Source: Phallusia mammillata | Taxonomy: Eukaryota; Chordata; Ascidiacea; Phlebobranchia; Ascidiidae | Length of the DNA: 64,000 nucleotides | Direction: 5' to 3' | NCBI GenBank assembly: GCA_003260075.1 | Contig: QLIY01000852.1 | Span: 1 to 64,000, forward strand | Notes under the pieces: generated by a model | Databases searched by the model: none | What the model was told of the DNA's origin: nothing | Seen by the model: the letters and a program-made list of their open reading frames with translations, nothing else | Shown: positions 31,771 through 50,825 of the stretch, piece by piece | Numbering within the stretch: the stretch's first letter is position 1 | Layout of the letters: every line of letters starts with the position of its first letter | Translations under genes and position numbers: made by a program

Positions 31771-33264
31771 TTGTTTTGAAACAATTTGAAATTTATGACG
31801 AAACAGAATATGGAAGAAGAGATTGATGACGATGTCACAAAGAGAGAAAAAAAGAAGGCAAACTATCCGTTGCGGTGTAGCTTGGTGTAGCTTATATGCC
31901 GCAAACCATGCTCTGTGTGAGGCTGCTTGTAGGCTGTTTNTCATAGGCTGTTTCACATATCAGTTTCATGTAGTATCCAGATATTTGTTTTTGAATTTAT
32001 AATTGATACTATTCATTTCGTATTCAGATATTTCCTTTAGCCTGTTTACAAATACATTCAAATTGCTTTTTGTGTTGATGTATTTTTGTGTCTCACAACA
32101 TAAAAATCAACACACTAGTGTAAGCGAGGGCGTACTGACTTTTTATCGACAAAAATGCTACCAGGCATCTTGAATACTGTAAGATAAAATACTAAATCGT
32201 CACAGTCAGTATATCATGATCCACCTATTGTGCCCTCCACTGTTTTGCGCCACATAACGTTTAAACGTTGCGTAGCTATTTCCGGCTTGGTGAATGGAGG
32301 AAAACTGTTTGCTGGCTGGGGGTTCGCATAGCTGTCTTCTATCTGAAGTCAGCCCAGTCAGGCAGTCAGGCTTTTAGTCCAACCCCAAAGTCGCCCTATG
32401 TCACGATCCATGAATTCTCCTACAACAACTTGTGTTTGATAGATGGACTTTTCTGGGCCGTTAACAAGGTAATTGAATTTCACTGTAAAGAAGTAACGCA
32501 AAACCTGTTTGAATTGCGTAAAGTCACCGCCACACAACGCTTTGTAGGAACAGTGTAACTGTACACGTGCCTTAAATTTAATCCCTAACCTGGCCCGAAC
32601 CCAAAAGTACAAGCCCGAAACCCGGCCCGAACCCGAATGGTTTTTAAGAAGCCTGTTTAGGCCCGAAAGTTGATTGACAGGCATGTACATTAAAGCCTCA
32701 GGAAAGACCAAGCCAACAAACACAATAGACAATTGGTCTTGAACAAGGCGCTTTAGCGCCGTTTGACATTAGGTCAGGCCCAGCAGCGGGCTACTTGGCT
32801 GGTTAAATTTAGTCAAAAAATTACTGACGCAAAGCGTAAAGTCAGGCCCGAATCAAGCCCGTTTTTTGAAGAACTCCCGCAAGCCCGAACACGGCCCGAC
32901 TTACAACCCTGGCTTGGTCTAGTACAGCAGGGGTCGGCAAATGAATCCAGCCCGCCAAGCAAAATTATCCGGCCCCCAACTTTTTTAGAAACTGTCGACA
33001 TTTTGTCGGGAAACAACGTTTTCGTAAAATTTGCTTGGTCGGTGCCTTTTTGTCAATCTCCTGCAAACATTGCAAAATACTTTGTAGTGCGACCAACAAA
33101 AAACAGTCCATAGCAACGCGCCCCAAATTACAGAAACTTTATCTGCCATGGTCGCGACTGGTGTATATTTATTTTAAAAAAACATATGGCCCGCCGCCAC
33201 TTGTCAGTTTTTGCCCGTTGCATGCAGAAGGTTGCCGACCCTTCATACGTGTTCATACGTTTAT

Positions 33265-33660
33265 AATTTTCTGCGCATGTGTATTTTTACTGTTTCATTT
33301 CCAACGCTTGCGGATGGACAGTTGTTCGCATGCCAGCGGGAGAACGATGGCCAGACGAAAACGTTGTACTCATAACATACCTATAAGACTGCTTGGTTCA
33401 TTCGTTTAAAATTTTCTGCGTATTATTCTTGCAGTGTATTTTCCAACGCTTGCGGATGGACAGTTGTTCGCATGCCAGCGGGAGGACGATGGCCAGACGA
33501 AAACGTTGTACTCATAACATACCTATAAGACTGCTTGGTTCATTCGTTTAAAATTTTCTGCGTATTATTCTTGCAGTGTATTTTCCAACGCTTGCGGATG
33601 GACAGTTGTTCGCATGCCAGCGGGAGGACGATGGCCAGACGAAAACATTGTACTCATAAC
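33265..33660 (+). repeat. Minisatellite, period 142 bases, about 2.7 copies
   Basis: The word ccaacgcttgcggatggac starts at 33301, 33443 and 33585, exactly 142 bases apart. Units 2 and 3 are nearly identical (cagcgggaggacgatggcca, tacctataagactgcttggt); unit 1 differs at its left end. Confidence 0.9.
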
Positions 33661-34272
33661 AACCCCCCTCCCTAAGTTTGTGCCCCGAATTGTCGCTCAA
33701 AGCATAACGCATTTTTACAAGCGCAATTTATTCATCTGTCCCTAAACAACCGCAATTCAATACAGTTCTTTTACAACTCAATTTCAAACTTTAAAGTCAA
33801 TGTTTTGCTTTCTGCAGAATACATGCTGTGTACAAAACCACTCCTAACTTTAAGCACTGGCTTTGGTGCCTATGATTGCAAAACTGCCACTATGTAATCC
33901 ACCTATAAGGTCTCATCAGTGCAGCGAGTGACAAGAGATCGGCCGTATTGGCTAGTGTCATCCGCAGCGTCACTTCGGTTTGTGGGGAGTAACTGGCTAA
34001 AAAGTCATTCCTCACCAAATCTGTTCGATGCCCCAACTAGGCATAAACCACAGAGGAAACGAAAGTTATAGCGAAAACAAGGAACATTTTTATTTTATTG
34101 ATTTTATATTAAACATCTCGCGTTTCTACATGTCAGAATCCCCACATGGCCTTTTGTACGAAATTAACAAACTTTTGCGTGACTTTGTTTTGGCAAAAAC
34201 ACGTGACTTGTTTAATAGTAATCTCCCATCACGTGACTTAATTGGAGAAACGCACTTTAATTAGGGTTTGAG

Positions 34273-34529
34273 CAGCGTTTCCCAACCTGTGGGTCGCGAC
34301 CCCAACAGGGGTTTCCTGGCAACTTGCCTGGGGTCGCCTTAGGCAGGTTTCCCAACTTTTTTAGACCAAGAACCACTAGCCCCAATATAATAAACTCATG
34401 GTCCACTTTATTGTTGAGAAAAAATGCACTTAATTGTAGTTTAGAGCCTACGAATTTTATTCGTGGGGTCACCGCAACTTGGCCAATGTTATCAAGAGCC
34501 CACGGCACCAGAAACGTTGGGAACCGCTG
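34273..34529. mobile_element. hAT-type MITE
   Basis: Ends cagcgtttcccaacc and cgttgggaaccgctg are inverted. Flanks ggtttgag (34265-34272) and ggttagag (34530-34537) match at 7 of 8. A nested gggtcgc...gcgacccc-type palindrome lies near the left end. Confidence 0.75.
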
Positions 34530-35197
34530 GGTTAGAGAGTTGAGTTGAATGTAAAAAGTTTGTTCTGTAAACAAATACACGCTTAAAACGTTTTTTTCTG
34601 CGCAAATTACTTACAATCAAATTGGGTATATGACCCGCACGAGTTGTCGGGGAAATGCAATTAAGTTTCTTGAAAACAGAAATAAACCTAAAACATTCGG
34701 ACCAACTCTTAAATGTGCTTTTAACGTTTAATTTTATTTTACAAAACAAACGCCCAGACAGTACGTAATGCACATCCGTATTTCTCAGAGGATTCCAGAA
34801 ACACGCCGAATGACACCCGGTGTGTGAGATCGAAAGATAGAAGGCAGTGCTACGTATCACCGGTCGTTTCCGTTTTAATGCCTATAAATTAACCGCAAAA
34901 ATAGGCTTTCCTCACAGTAAAAAGTGGTACGTAGCATATCTAGATAAAAGGGAATTGATGCTGGAGAATTCTGCTGTATAAATTTCAGCAAATAACAGTC
35001 AAACAGGACTGTTGGGGTTTTAAAAAAAAATTGGTGCAAAACCAAATTTTGTTTCTTTTTGCCGTTTGCGTAAGCAATCTTAATTTTTTTCAACAAACTG
35101 GAAATGTCAGCACTTTTCGTTCACCCACTATCTCAGTTTTAACAATAAAAACAAATTTTAAACTCTCGTGTTAACAGCTATCATCGAAATCGTAGAC

Positions 35198-43752
<8,555 letters not shown>

Positions 43753-43823
43753 AAGTAGTAAAAACAAACTTAACCAAATGATAACAACTCGTAATTATTT
43801 GCTGCGGTTTCGAAGTACTAAAC

Positions 43824-44101
43824 CAGGGGTTGACAACCTCTGGCGCAGAAGGTGGTTTTTCATGGCACGCTAACCGCTTTGGGTGTTTATATTGAAGCAA
43901 CAATTACCTGTTGCTCTGCTTGTTTTCAGTTTTTATCATGCCATCTTAAAATGTAGCCTTACATGCGCAAAACACTATGCTTTCTCTTTATTATTGAAGT
44001 CTGCTGGCACGAACCCTTTTATTTAGGAAAACCTTGGCACGCAAGGTCATTAACACATGGAAATGACAAGTAAATTGGCACATGAAGGTTGCCGACCCCA
44101 G
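43824..44101. mobile_element. hAT-type MITE downstream of the receptor
   Basis: Starts caggggttgacaacc, ends ggttgccgaccccag. Flanks tactaaac and tattaaac match at 7 of 8. Internal sequence (tggcacgcaaggtcattaac, gtaaattggca) is related to 11607-11907 and 58953-59251, so one family. Confidence 0.8.
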
Positions 44102-45611
44102 TATTAAACCATGTTATTGTTGGTCTATTTTTATTATGAAAAATGCTTTTGTGAATAATTTTTCCAAGATGTGATGTCATTTGTGAAATATTTGTGTGCA
44201 TGTGGTAACAAGTTGTACAGAAGTGTTGTTTATTTATTTGACGTCAATATTTAATCAAAGCAAGTTATAAAGATTGTTATTTACAAAAGAACAACAGAAT
44301 TTCAGGCATGAAGCATTTTTTTAGAAATGAAAGTTGAAAAGTTTCTCAAGATGTGTATCCCTACATAACAATAGTCGGTAAAACTCATTAGTTTTATTGT
44401 TAACACATCACAAGAAGACAAACAAAAGTGAAGCCACAGTTGGAAATGTTTTGATCCTCTAAGCAAACTTTATATCGGTCCTTATCTTTTTCTCAACGCC
44501 GCCGTTTAAAACGCTTTTTCGCTGACATCCTATGTGACGTCACTTCACACTCCTGGCATTCAAGCTTTTCCTAATTGCTTTATACCGTGTCTGCAGTTCG
44601 ACTTACAACTTGCACTGATGATGACAACAGTGATTGTTAAAACGTCTGCATCATGTATTCTATATACACCAGTTCTTTGGCAGTAATGTTTATGATTAAA
44701 AGATTAATAAAGATTGTTATTTACAAAAGAAAAACAGCATTTCAGGCAGGAAGCAAGGTTTTAAAATAAACGCAACTACGTTTTAAATCCAGTTTTTGCA
44801 AAAAACATGCTGACGGTTAAGGCAGGAACTTGGCCGAATGATCCGGCACGCCTGACCCATATACAGACATAGAAAACCTGATCGGGATTCGTCCCCGGAA
44901 GAGTTCTGGGTTCGAAACCCGTGAAAAAAATTCCTGACGGTTAGGGTTATTAGGGATGGTCGGAGCTTTCGTGATAATAATAACAACAAAATCAATCTAA
45001 AAAAACTAGTTCTTTATGCTAAATTTAGTCCCTAATCCTATCCCAGTCTCACTGCGTTTTTTCAAATAACTGCACTTTTTACGCTCTTTACCGGAACTTA
45101 GCAAACCTGGCTACTGTGAGTTCTTATGTTAGTATTTCTACCAAGCTGTACCTCCATAAAACCCCCATGTACCAAGTTCACAGCAGTGCCGATTGATTTT
45201 ATTTTATTCAACTTTAAATAGGCAATTGCAACTTGTTTGCTGGCCATACTTGTCACCCACTCTTTAAAGATTATGTGCTTGTATTGCAAAATGAGAAATA
45301 CCAACCCATTTTTGGGGGGGTAATGCCTGCCAGATAAAACAAAATGCTCAAGGGCAGCATAGGCCTGTTTTTAGTAATGATATACTAGCTGTGACAATTT
45401 AGTATTTAAACTTGCAGTATTCAAGGTAATTGGTAGCACTTTTGTCGATAAATTGTCAGTATGCCCTCCCTTATAGTGGTACACTGTGTTGTTGTTTTTT
45501 TATGTTGAGAGACACAAGAAACATCAATACAAAAAGAAGTTCAAATTTATTTGCAGCCAAACTAAACAAGTAAAAGAAAAAGTCCGAATACGAAATGAAT
45601 AGTATAACTAA

Positions 45612-45999
45612 CAGTGCCGGATTAACCATTAGGCAATAGTAGGCACGTGCCTATATACAGGCCAGTCAAAAATCCAGGCCACTTTAAAATCATTAGAAAT
45701 TTAGTTATGTTTTCAACATAATTATTTTCTAAACTAGTAAGCATTTATCTTAATAGCTCTGTTTGATTGACCTCCAAAAACTAGTTAACGCCTTTTCAAT
45801 AGCAAAAACGCTCATAGTTGTCATTTAAATAGGCATATGACCAAGTTTTTGCACGGTACCCTGAGTTACAGTTGCAACAACGATTTTTGTGACAATGATT
45901 TGGCAACACTGATAATTCTAATTTTTTAGTTGGCAACCCTGATTTTCGGGCCAATTATAAAATGTGCCTACAGGCCAGCAGACCCTTAATCCAGCACTG
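45612..45999. mobile_element. hAT-type MITE with perfect TSD inside one inverted arm
   Basis: Ends cagtgccggattaacc and cttaatccagcactg are inverted. Perfect ATAACTAA at 45604-45611 and 46000-46007. Subterminal taggcacgtgcct and gtgcctacaggcc also recur. The partner arm (around 31997-32010) lacks the element. Confidence 0.88.
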
Positions 46000-46221
46000 A
46001 TAACTAATAAATTCAAGAACACATATCTAGATACTACATGAAACTGATATGTAAACAGCCTATAAGCAGCCTCACACAGAGTATGGTTTGCGGCATATAA
46101 GCTACACCAAGCTACACCGCAACGGATAGTTTGCCTTCTTTTTTTCTCTCTTTGTGACATCGTCATCAATCTCTTCTTCCATATTCTGTTTCGTCATAAA
46201 TTTCAAATTGTTTCAAAACAA

Positions 46222-48630
46222 TTAATGTAACTTTTCCTTGGGTAAATTTTCCGTTTTTGCTTTCCACGCCGCGGACAAAATATCGGTGTCGAATTTTTGT
46301 AATTCGTTTCCCTGACGTTGACTTAAAACTTCACCAGACCACGAAGAGAAATGCGAAAACATAAACAACTTTCCTGATGAACAAATTTCCATTTCAACAG
46401 AAGCTAACACGTCCTCCGTATAATCCCTCATCAAACCACAATCCTCATAAACATTTAAATGTTGCTGCAAATCCACAGAAGTGAAGGGGGGGGGGGGCTC
46501 TAAATTGTTTCAAAACAGTTAAGTTAACTTCTACGTGGGTAAATTTTCCGTTCCTGCTTTCCATGCCGCGGACAAAATATCGGTGTCGAATTTATGTAAT
46601 TCGTTTCCCTGACGTTGACTTAAAACTTCACGAGACCACGAAGAGAATTCCGAAAACATGAACAACTTTCCTGAAGAGCAAATTTCCATTTCAACAGAAG
46701 CTAAAACGTCCTCCGTATAATCCCTCATCTCATTGCAATCCTCATAAACATTTAAATGCTGCTGCAAATCCACAGAAGTGAAGATATTAACGTTTGTTCC
46801 CTTGTCAGTCAAAGTCTTCGCCGCCTCTCGAACACCTGATATAAGTTTTTCCTGATTCAAAGGGGTTGCGAAATAAATTACAGGCTTTTGGTTTCCTTTA
46901 AAGTGATCTTTGATATGTTTTAACCCTGCGTTCACGATGTCCATGCCAGTTACGCTTTTTATTTGATTGCACACGTNTCAGTGGTTCTTCCGCCTTTTTG
47001 GCCCCTGCATTTTTTCAACCAGTCGTCAGGGTCATACCGCCAATGAATCGCCAAATAGCACTCAGTGTTCATAACTTCTTGAGCAAAATTCATGGTAATC
47101 TCTCGTATAAACTGAGGTCTGTGAACTTTTGTGTACACAATAGAGTACAACAAATAATCGTCCAAATTCGCAACGTCCAGTTTTGCTTCCTTACTTGACA
47201 AGATTTTCTTTGCTTGTGCAAGGGGGGGGGGACGTCTGTCCTTTCGCCTTCTTGGCCTCTGCATTTTTTCAACCAGTCATCAGGGTCGAATCGCCAATGA
47301 ATCGCCAAATAGCACTCAGTGTTCATAACTTCTAGGGCAAAATTCATGGTAATCTCTCGTATAAACTGAGGCCTGTGAACTTTTGTGTACACAATAGCGT
47401 ACAACAAATAATCGTCCAATTTCGCAGCGTCCAGTTTTGCTTCGCTATTTGACAAGATTTCCTTTGCTTGTGCAATTTTATTTTCGCGTTCACGAACACC
47501 GACAAAGCGATAGGGAAAGTAAACCAAGGCACACTTGGCGTCCGAGGCGTAATAATCACCCAAGTCAGTGGGCTGAGTGACTCCCGGTTCACGTGTGTTT
47601 AAAACTTTGTTGTACTTTCCGTCTTTGTTCCGAGAAACGGTGACATTTGCAGTTTTCAAAACAGAGTCTTTGAGATCAAATCTAGAAGGGGGGGGGGAGT
47701 CAGTGGGCTGAGTGACTCCTGGTTCGCGTGTGTTTAAAACTTTGTTGTACTTTCCGTCTTTGTTCCGAGAAAGCGTGACATTTGCAGTTTTCAAAACAGA
47801 GTCTTTGAGATCAAATCTAGAACCTCCTCGTCCCATAAAAGCGACACCAAAGTGATTTTCACAAGAATACGATACTTCCGAATATGATACCGTCGATATC
47901 AAAGACGATAATTGCTCGATATCGATACGCATCCGTTCATCAATCGGTTCCCCCTTACCAGAACTGTCGGTGGAGGGGGGGGGGGATCAGTGGGCTGAGT
48001 GACTCCTGGTTCACGCGTGTTTAAAACTTTGTTGTACTTTCCGTCTTTATTCCGCGAAAGCGTGATATTTGCATTTTTCAAAACAGATTCTTTGAGATCA
48101 AATTTCGACCCGTCCCGACCCATAAAAGCGACTCCAAAGTGATTTTCGCATGAAGATGCTACTTCTGAATATGATACCGTCGATACCAAAGACGATAATT
48201 GCTCGATATCGACACGCATCCGTTCATCAATCGGTTCCCCCTTACCAGAACTGTCGGTGGAATGTTTGAAAAACTTTGGCACAATCACTGTGCGATTTAG
48301 AAGTATAGCAAGGTATACGGTGTCCCTGAAACCGATCATTTGGTTTGTCGGTCCATTGCACTGAATAGCCAAGATAAACTTGTCTGGGTCGGTTTTAATC
48401 AACGGGTTTTTTGATATTTTTGCTTCGAAGTTTAGTTTGCATGTTTTTTCATGCACTTCTGAGTTTTCTTCTGCTGCAATCTGGTAGCTGAATTGACCTT
48501 CGTATAGAAATTGCACCGACAAGGTCATATAAAGGACAAGGCAGCAGAGAATTGTGCTGACCAGTTTGGGGGAACAAAGCTGCCCGAAAAACTGCGCTGC
48601 ACCCGTTGTTGGTAACGTGCCAAATGCCAT
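46222..48630 (-). CDS. O-fucosyltransferase-family gene on the minus strand, broken by four G-runs
   Basis: ATG at 48630-48628 (MAFGTLPTTGAAQFFGQL); an upstream in-frame TTG at 48642 is not needed. Pieces 48630-47986, 47974-47698, 47687-47232, 47221-46498 and 46485-46222 overlap each other in content, so each G-run marks a step back in the gene. The intact path encodes a type II membrane protein of about 475 residues with GPTNQMIGFRDTVYLAILLN, CYLAIHWRYDPDDWLKKC and DVLASVEMEICSSGKLFMFS. One stop is at 46531 (ending ENLPT) and another at 46222 (ending KEKLH). A single N at 46977. Near-identical paralog or misplaced allele of 29817-31473. Lumenal glycosyltransferase role inferred; acceptor unknown. 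Confidence 0.72.
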
Positions 48631-50074
48631 TATTTTTTTCAACAGGGCAAAAGTGACTTATAAAAAGTTATAATCCTTGCATTAAAGAGTCCAAATATTT
48701 AACATCTATTCGTGCACACAAATCGTTTATTGTCCTGCAATTTGTACCTTGTGTCAAATTTCAATTTCAAATTATCGCATCAATATTTGAAAACTGTTTC
48801 TGTCACAAAGTCGCAACTTAATCTATGTAGCAAGTATACTCGAATGTCGAAAAATTTTAAACCTAAAAGTTTAAACCAAAAAGAACCTTAACATCTCGAA
48901 GATTTGAAGTTAAACGCTTGCATAAGCAGCGCTTCCCAGTTTGGAAGTTTTGAAAATGCCTGGGGCAAGCGAAACAACAGGATATTGCGCCTCTCCAACC
49001 CACAAATCAGGCATTCTGTGGTAATACTAAAAAAAAAAATAACACGTTGGTAGTGTAACATAAATCTACTAAAAAAATAACACTTTGGTAGTGTAACATA
49101 AATCGTCAATGCGAATATTACATCATTTATGTTACAGTAGGTGCTTTGAAAATGTTTTGGTAAAATAACAGCGCATTAAAATTGTTCGAATTTTAAAGCA
49201 GCTGATGGAAAAAAGAAAGTGTGGGAAAGCGCAGTTATCCTTGGAGCGAAAGAGAAGAAAATGGAAAGAGTAGTGGGAAATACTAAGAGCAAAAAAGAGG
49301 AGTTGTAAAGCGCCGTTATTAGTGATAGAAAAAAGCCGTCGCTACGTTCAAAGGAAAATAATATCTCTCTGAAAGTTCTTAAATTGTGAAAAAAATGTAT
49401 GCATTGGGAAAGTAACCTGAAATATTGTAAGCAATTCTTGACTAAAACAAATGCTTTTTTACAACACCACACTTCACAAAAGTTACTAAGAAAAAGAAAA
49501 AGATTCTCCTAGAAAGTACATGAACACAAATATGCATCTAGGAAATGTCCGAATTTCTCATTTTAGAAGAACAAGTTACTGCACTGAAAAAAATTTAATC
49601 TTAAAGGAACCTTTTACTTTAAAAAAAAGAAAACGATAGAAGTAACTTGATTCTTCTTTTATAAAAGAACACTATTTCTGTGACGGTACAAATTGTTTTA
49701 CCGAGCGAAATAAACTCAACTCAACTGCTTGGCCTCGAGCTCGAATAGATAATATTTCGTCTTCACTTAAAATTATCTTTGACCGTTGGCGCCGACAGCG
49801 GCGAAAGCTTCTCACCCACTCGCATGGATTTTTGTAATTTCTGCAAACTAAAGAAAAAACGAATTAAAATTAGCAATTTGCGTGTTACGAATTACATTAT
49901 GAAAGTGTTTTATAAATTAGATAAAAAAAGCCTATTGCGCCGACCCATCAAGCCTTGTCTGGCGTAAAAACGTTTGTCACCCAAAATTAAAAGTTGAAAA
50001 ATGTTGTTTACTTTTTTGTAGGGGTTTGTGTCTAAACAGTTTTTCATTAAACTTGCAACAAAATGCGGTAAATA
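48631..50074. other. Intergenic between minus-strand transferase and DNAJC24
   Basis: 48631-48760 still shows patches of similarity to the upstream region of the 29817 gene (tacaaattgcag, acaataaacgattt), then diverges. 49030-49105 holds two tandem copies of a 41-base unit containing ttggtagtgtaacataaat, with an inverted trace (atttatgttacag) at 49124. The remainder is AT-rich with no recognisable gene. Confidence 0.55.
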
Positions 50075-50515
50075 ATGTCATATTTGGAAGGAAATTTCTA
50101 TGAACTGATGAACCTTGGTAACTTTTCAACATTGGCTGAAGTCAAAACAAAATATCAGCAGATAATTCGTAAAGTTCATCCAGACAAGCTACAGCAAAGC
50201 AATCTAGCTAAAAGTGAACAAAGTTTTCTCAAAATTCAAGAAGCATGGAAAGTTCTTGGAGACCCGCAAAAGAAAATAGAATATGACATACAATTGCAGC
50301 AACTTATCACACAGCAAGACTACAATATCTCGGATTGTATTCCATTAGAAGAATTTGAAGAAACATTTATAAATGAAGAAACAACGTTTTCATATGACTG
50401 TAGATGTGGTGGTTCATATTTTTATTGCCATGACAACATACAACCAGTAGTTCAGGGCGAAACTGTAATAGTTGCTTGTTCAAATTGTTCTTTACATGTT
50501 GAAGTGATAACATGA
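50075..50515 (+). CDS. DNAJC24: DnaJ homolog subfamily C member 24 (diphthamide biosynthesis protein 4)
   Basis: Single exon, 146 residues, usual family length. J domain in the first 75 residues (FYELMNLGNFSTLAEVKTKY) with the HPD motif at residues 35-37 in RKVHPDKLQQ. A C-terminal DPH-type zinc finger follows, with Cys109 and Cys111 (YDCRCGGSYF) and Cys135 and Cys138 (VACSNCS). DPH4 proteins supply iron or redox function to the Dph1-Dph2 step of diphthamide formation on elongation factor 2 and can stimulate Hsp70. Start chosen at the first ATG, which directly precedes the J domain. The gene lies 310 bases upstream of the N-myristoyltransferase start, same strand. No poly(A) AATAAA is seen between them; ATTAAA occurs near 50629. 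Confidence 0.93.
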   Translation: MSYLEGNFYELMNLGNFSTLAEVKTKYQQIIRKVHPDKLQQSNLAKSEQSFLKIQEAWKVLGDPQKKIEYDIQLQQLITQQDYNISDCIPLEEFEETFINEETTFSYDCRCGGSYFYCHDNIQPVVQGETVIVACSNCSLHVEVIT

Positions 50516-50825
50516 CATCAATTTAGTATTTAGTTTTCTATACATTCATGATACATTGAAAAATACTAAAAAAGGGGAGAAACATATAGAGTAGTTTTAT
50601 ATATATATTCATTCTAAATTTGGTTTAAATTAAAAGTTTGGCCATCAGTTTATACTTTAGGCATGTTTTCATTGCAAACAAACGACCTTTTTTGTTTTAT
50701 TGAGTAGTTCAAACAACTTACATCAACTTTACTGAGTTTTATTGGTGCAATATGTTTTTTTTCTTTTTAGCGCTTACTTATCCTAAATATTATTAAAAAT
50801 GTTGTGAATGTAATGACTACAGAAA

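Larger units (their letters stand above)
31771..35197. other. Intergenic: inverted-arm flank, minisatellite and MITEs
   Basis: 31771-32200 is the flank shared in inverted orientation with 45400-46221 (single N at 31940). 32577-32755 is the inverted partner of 22626-22800. 32928-33242 resembles a hAT-type element (caggggtcggcaa ... ggttgccgaccctt). 33265-33660 is a 142-base tandem repeat. 33900-34050 is a dispersed repeat related to 14740-14840. 34273-34529 is a MITE. No gene recognised. Confidence 0.6.
43753..46221. other. Intergenic: MITEs, repeats and inverted-arm flank
   Basis: Contains a MITE (43824-44101), a hairpin-repeat copy (44615-44700), a B-box-like fragment (about 44895-44925) and a MITE with perfect TSD (45612-45999). 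45400-46221 is the flank shared inverted with 31771-32200. The change from C-runs to G-runs happens between 41471 and 46486. No gene recognised. Confidence 0.6.
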
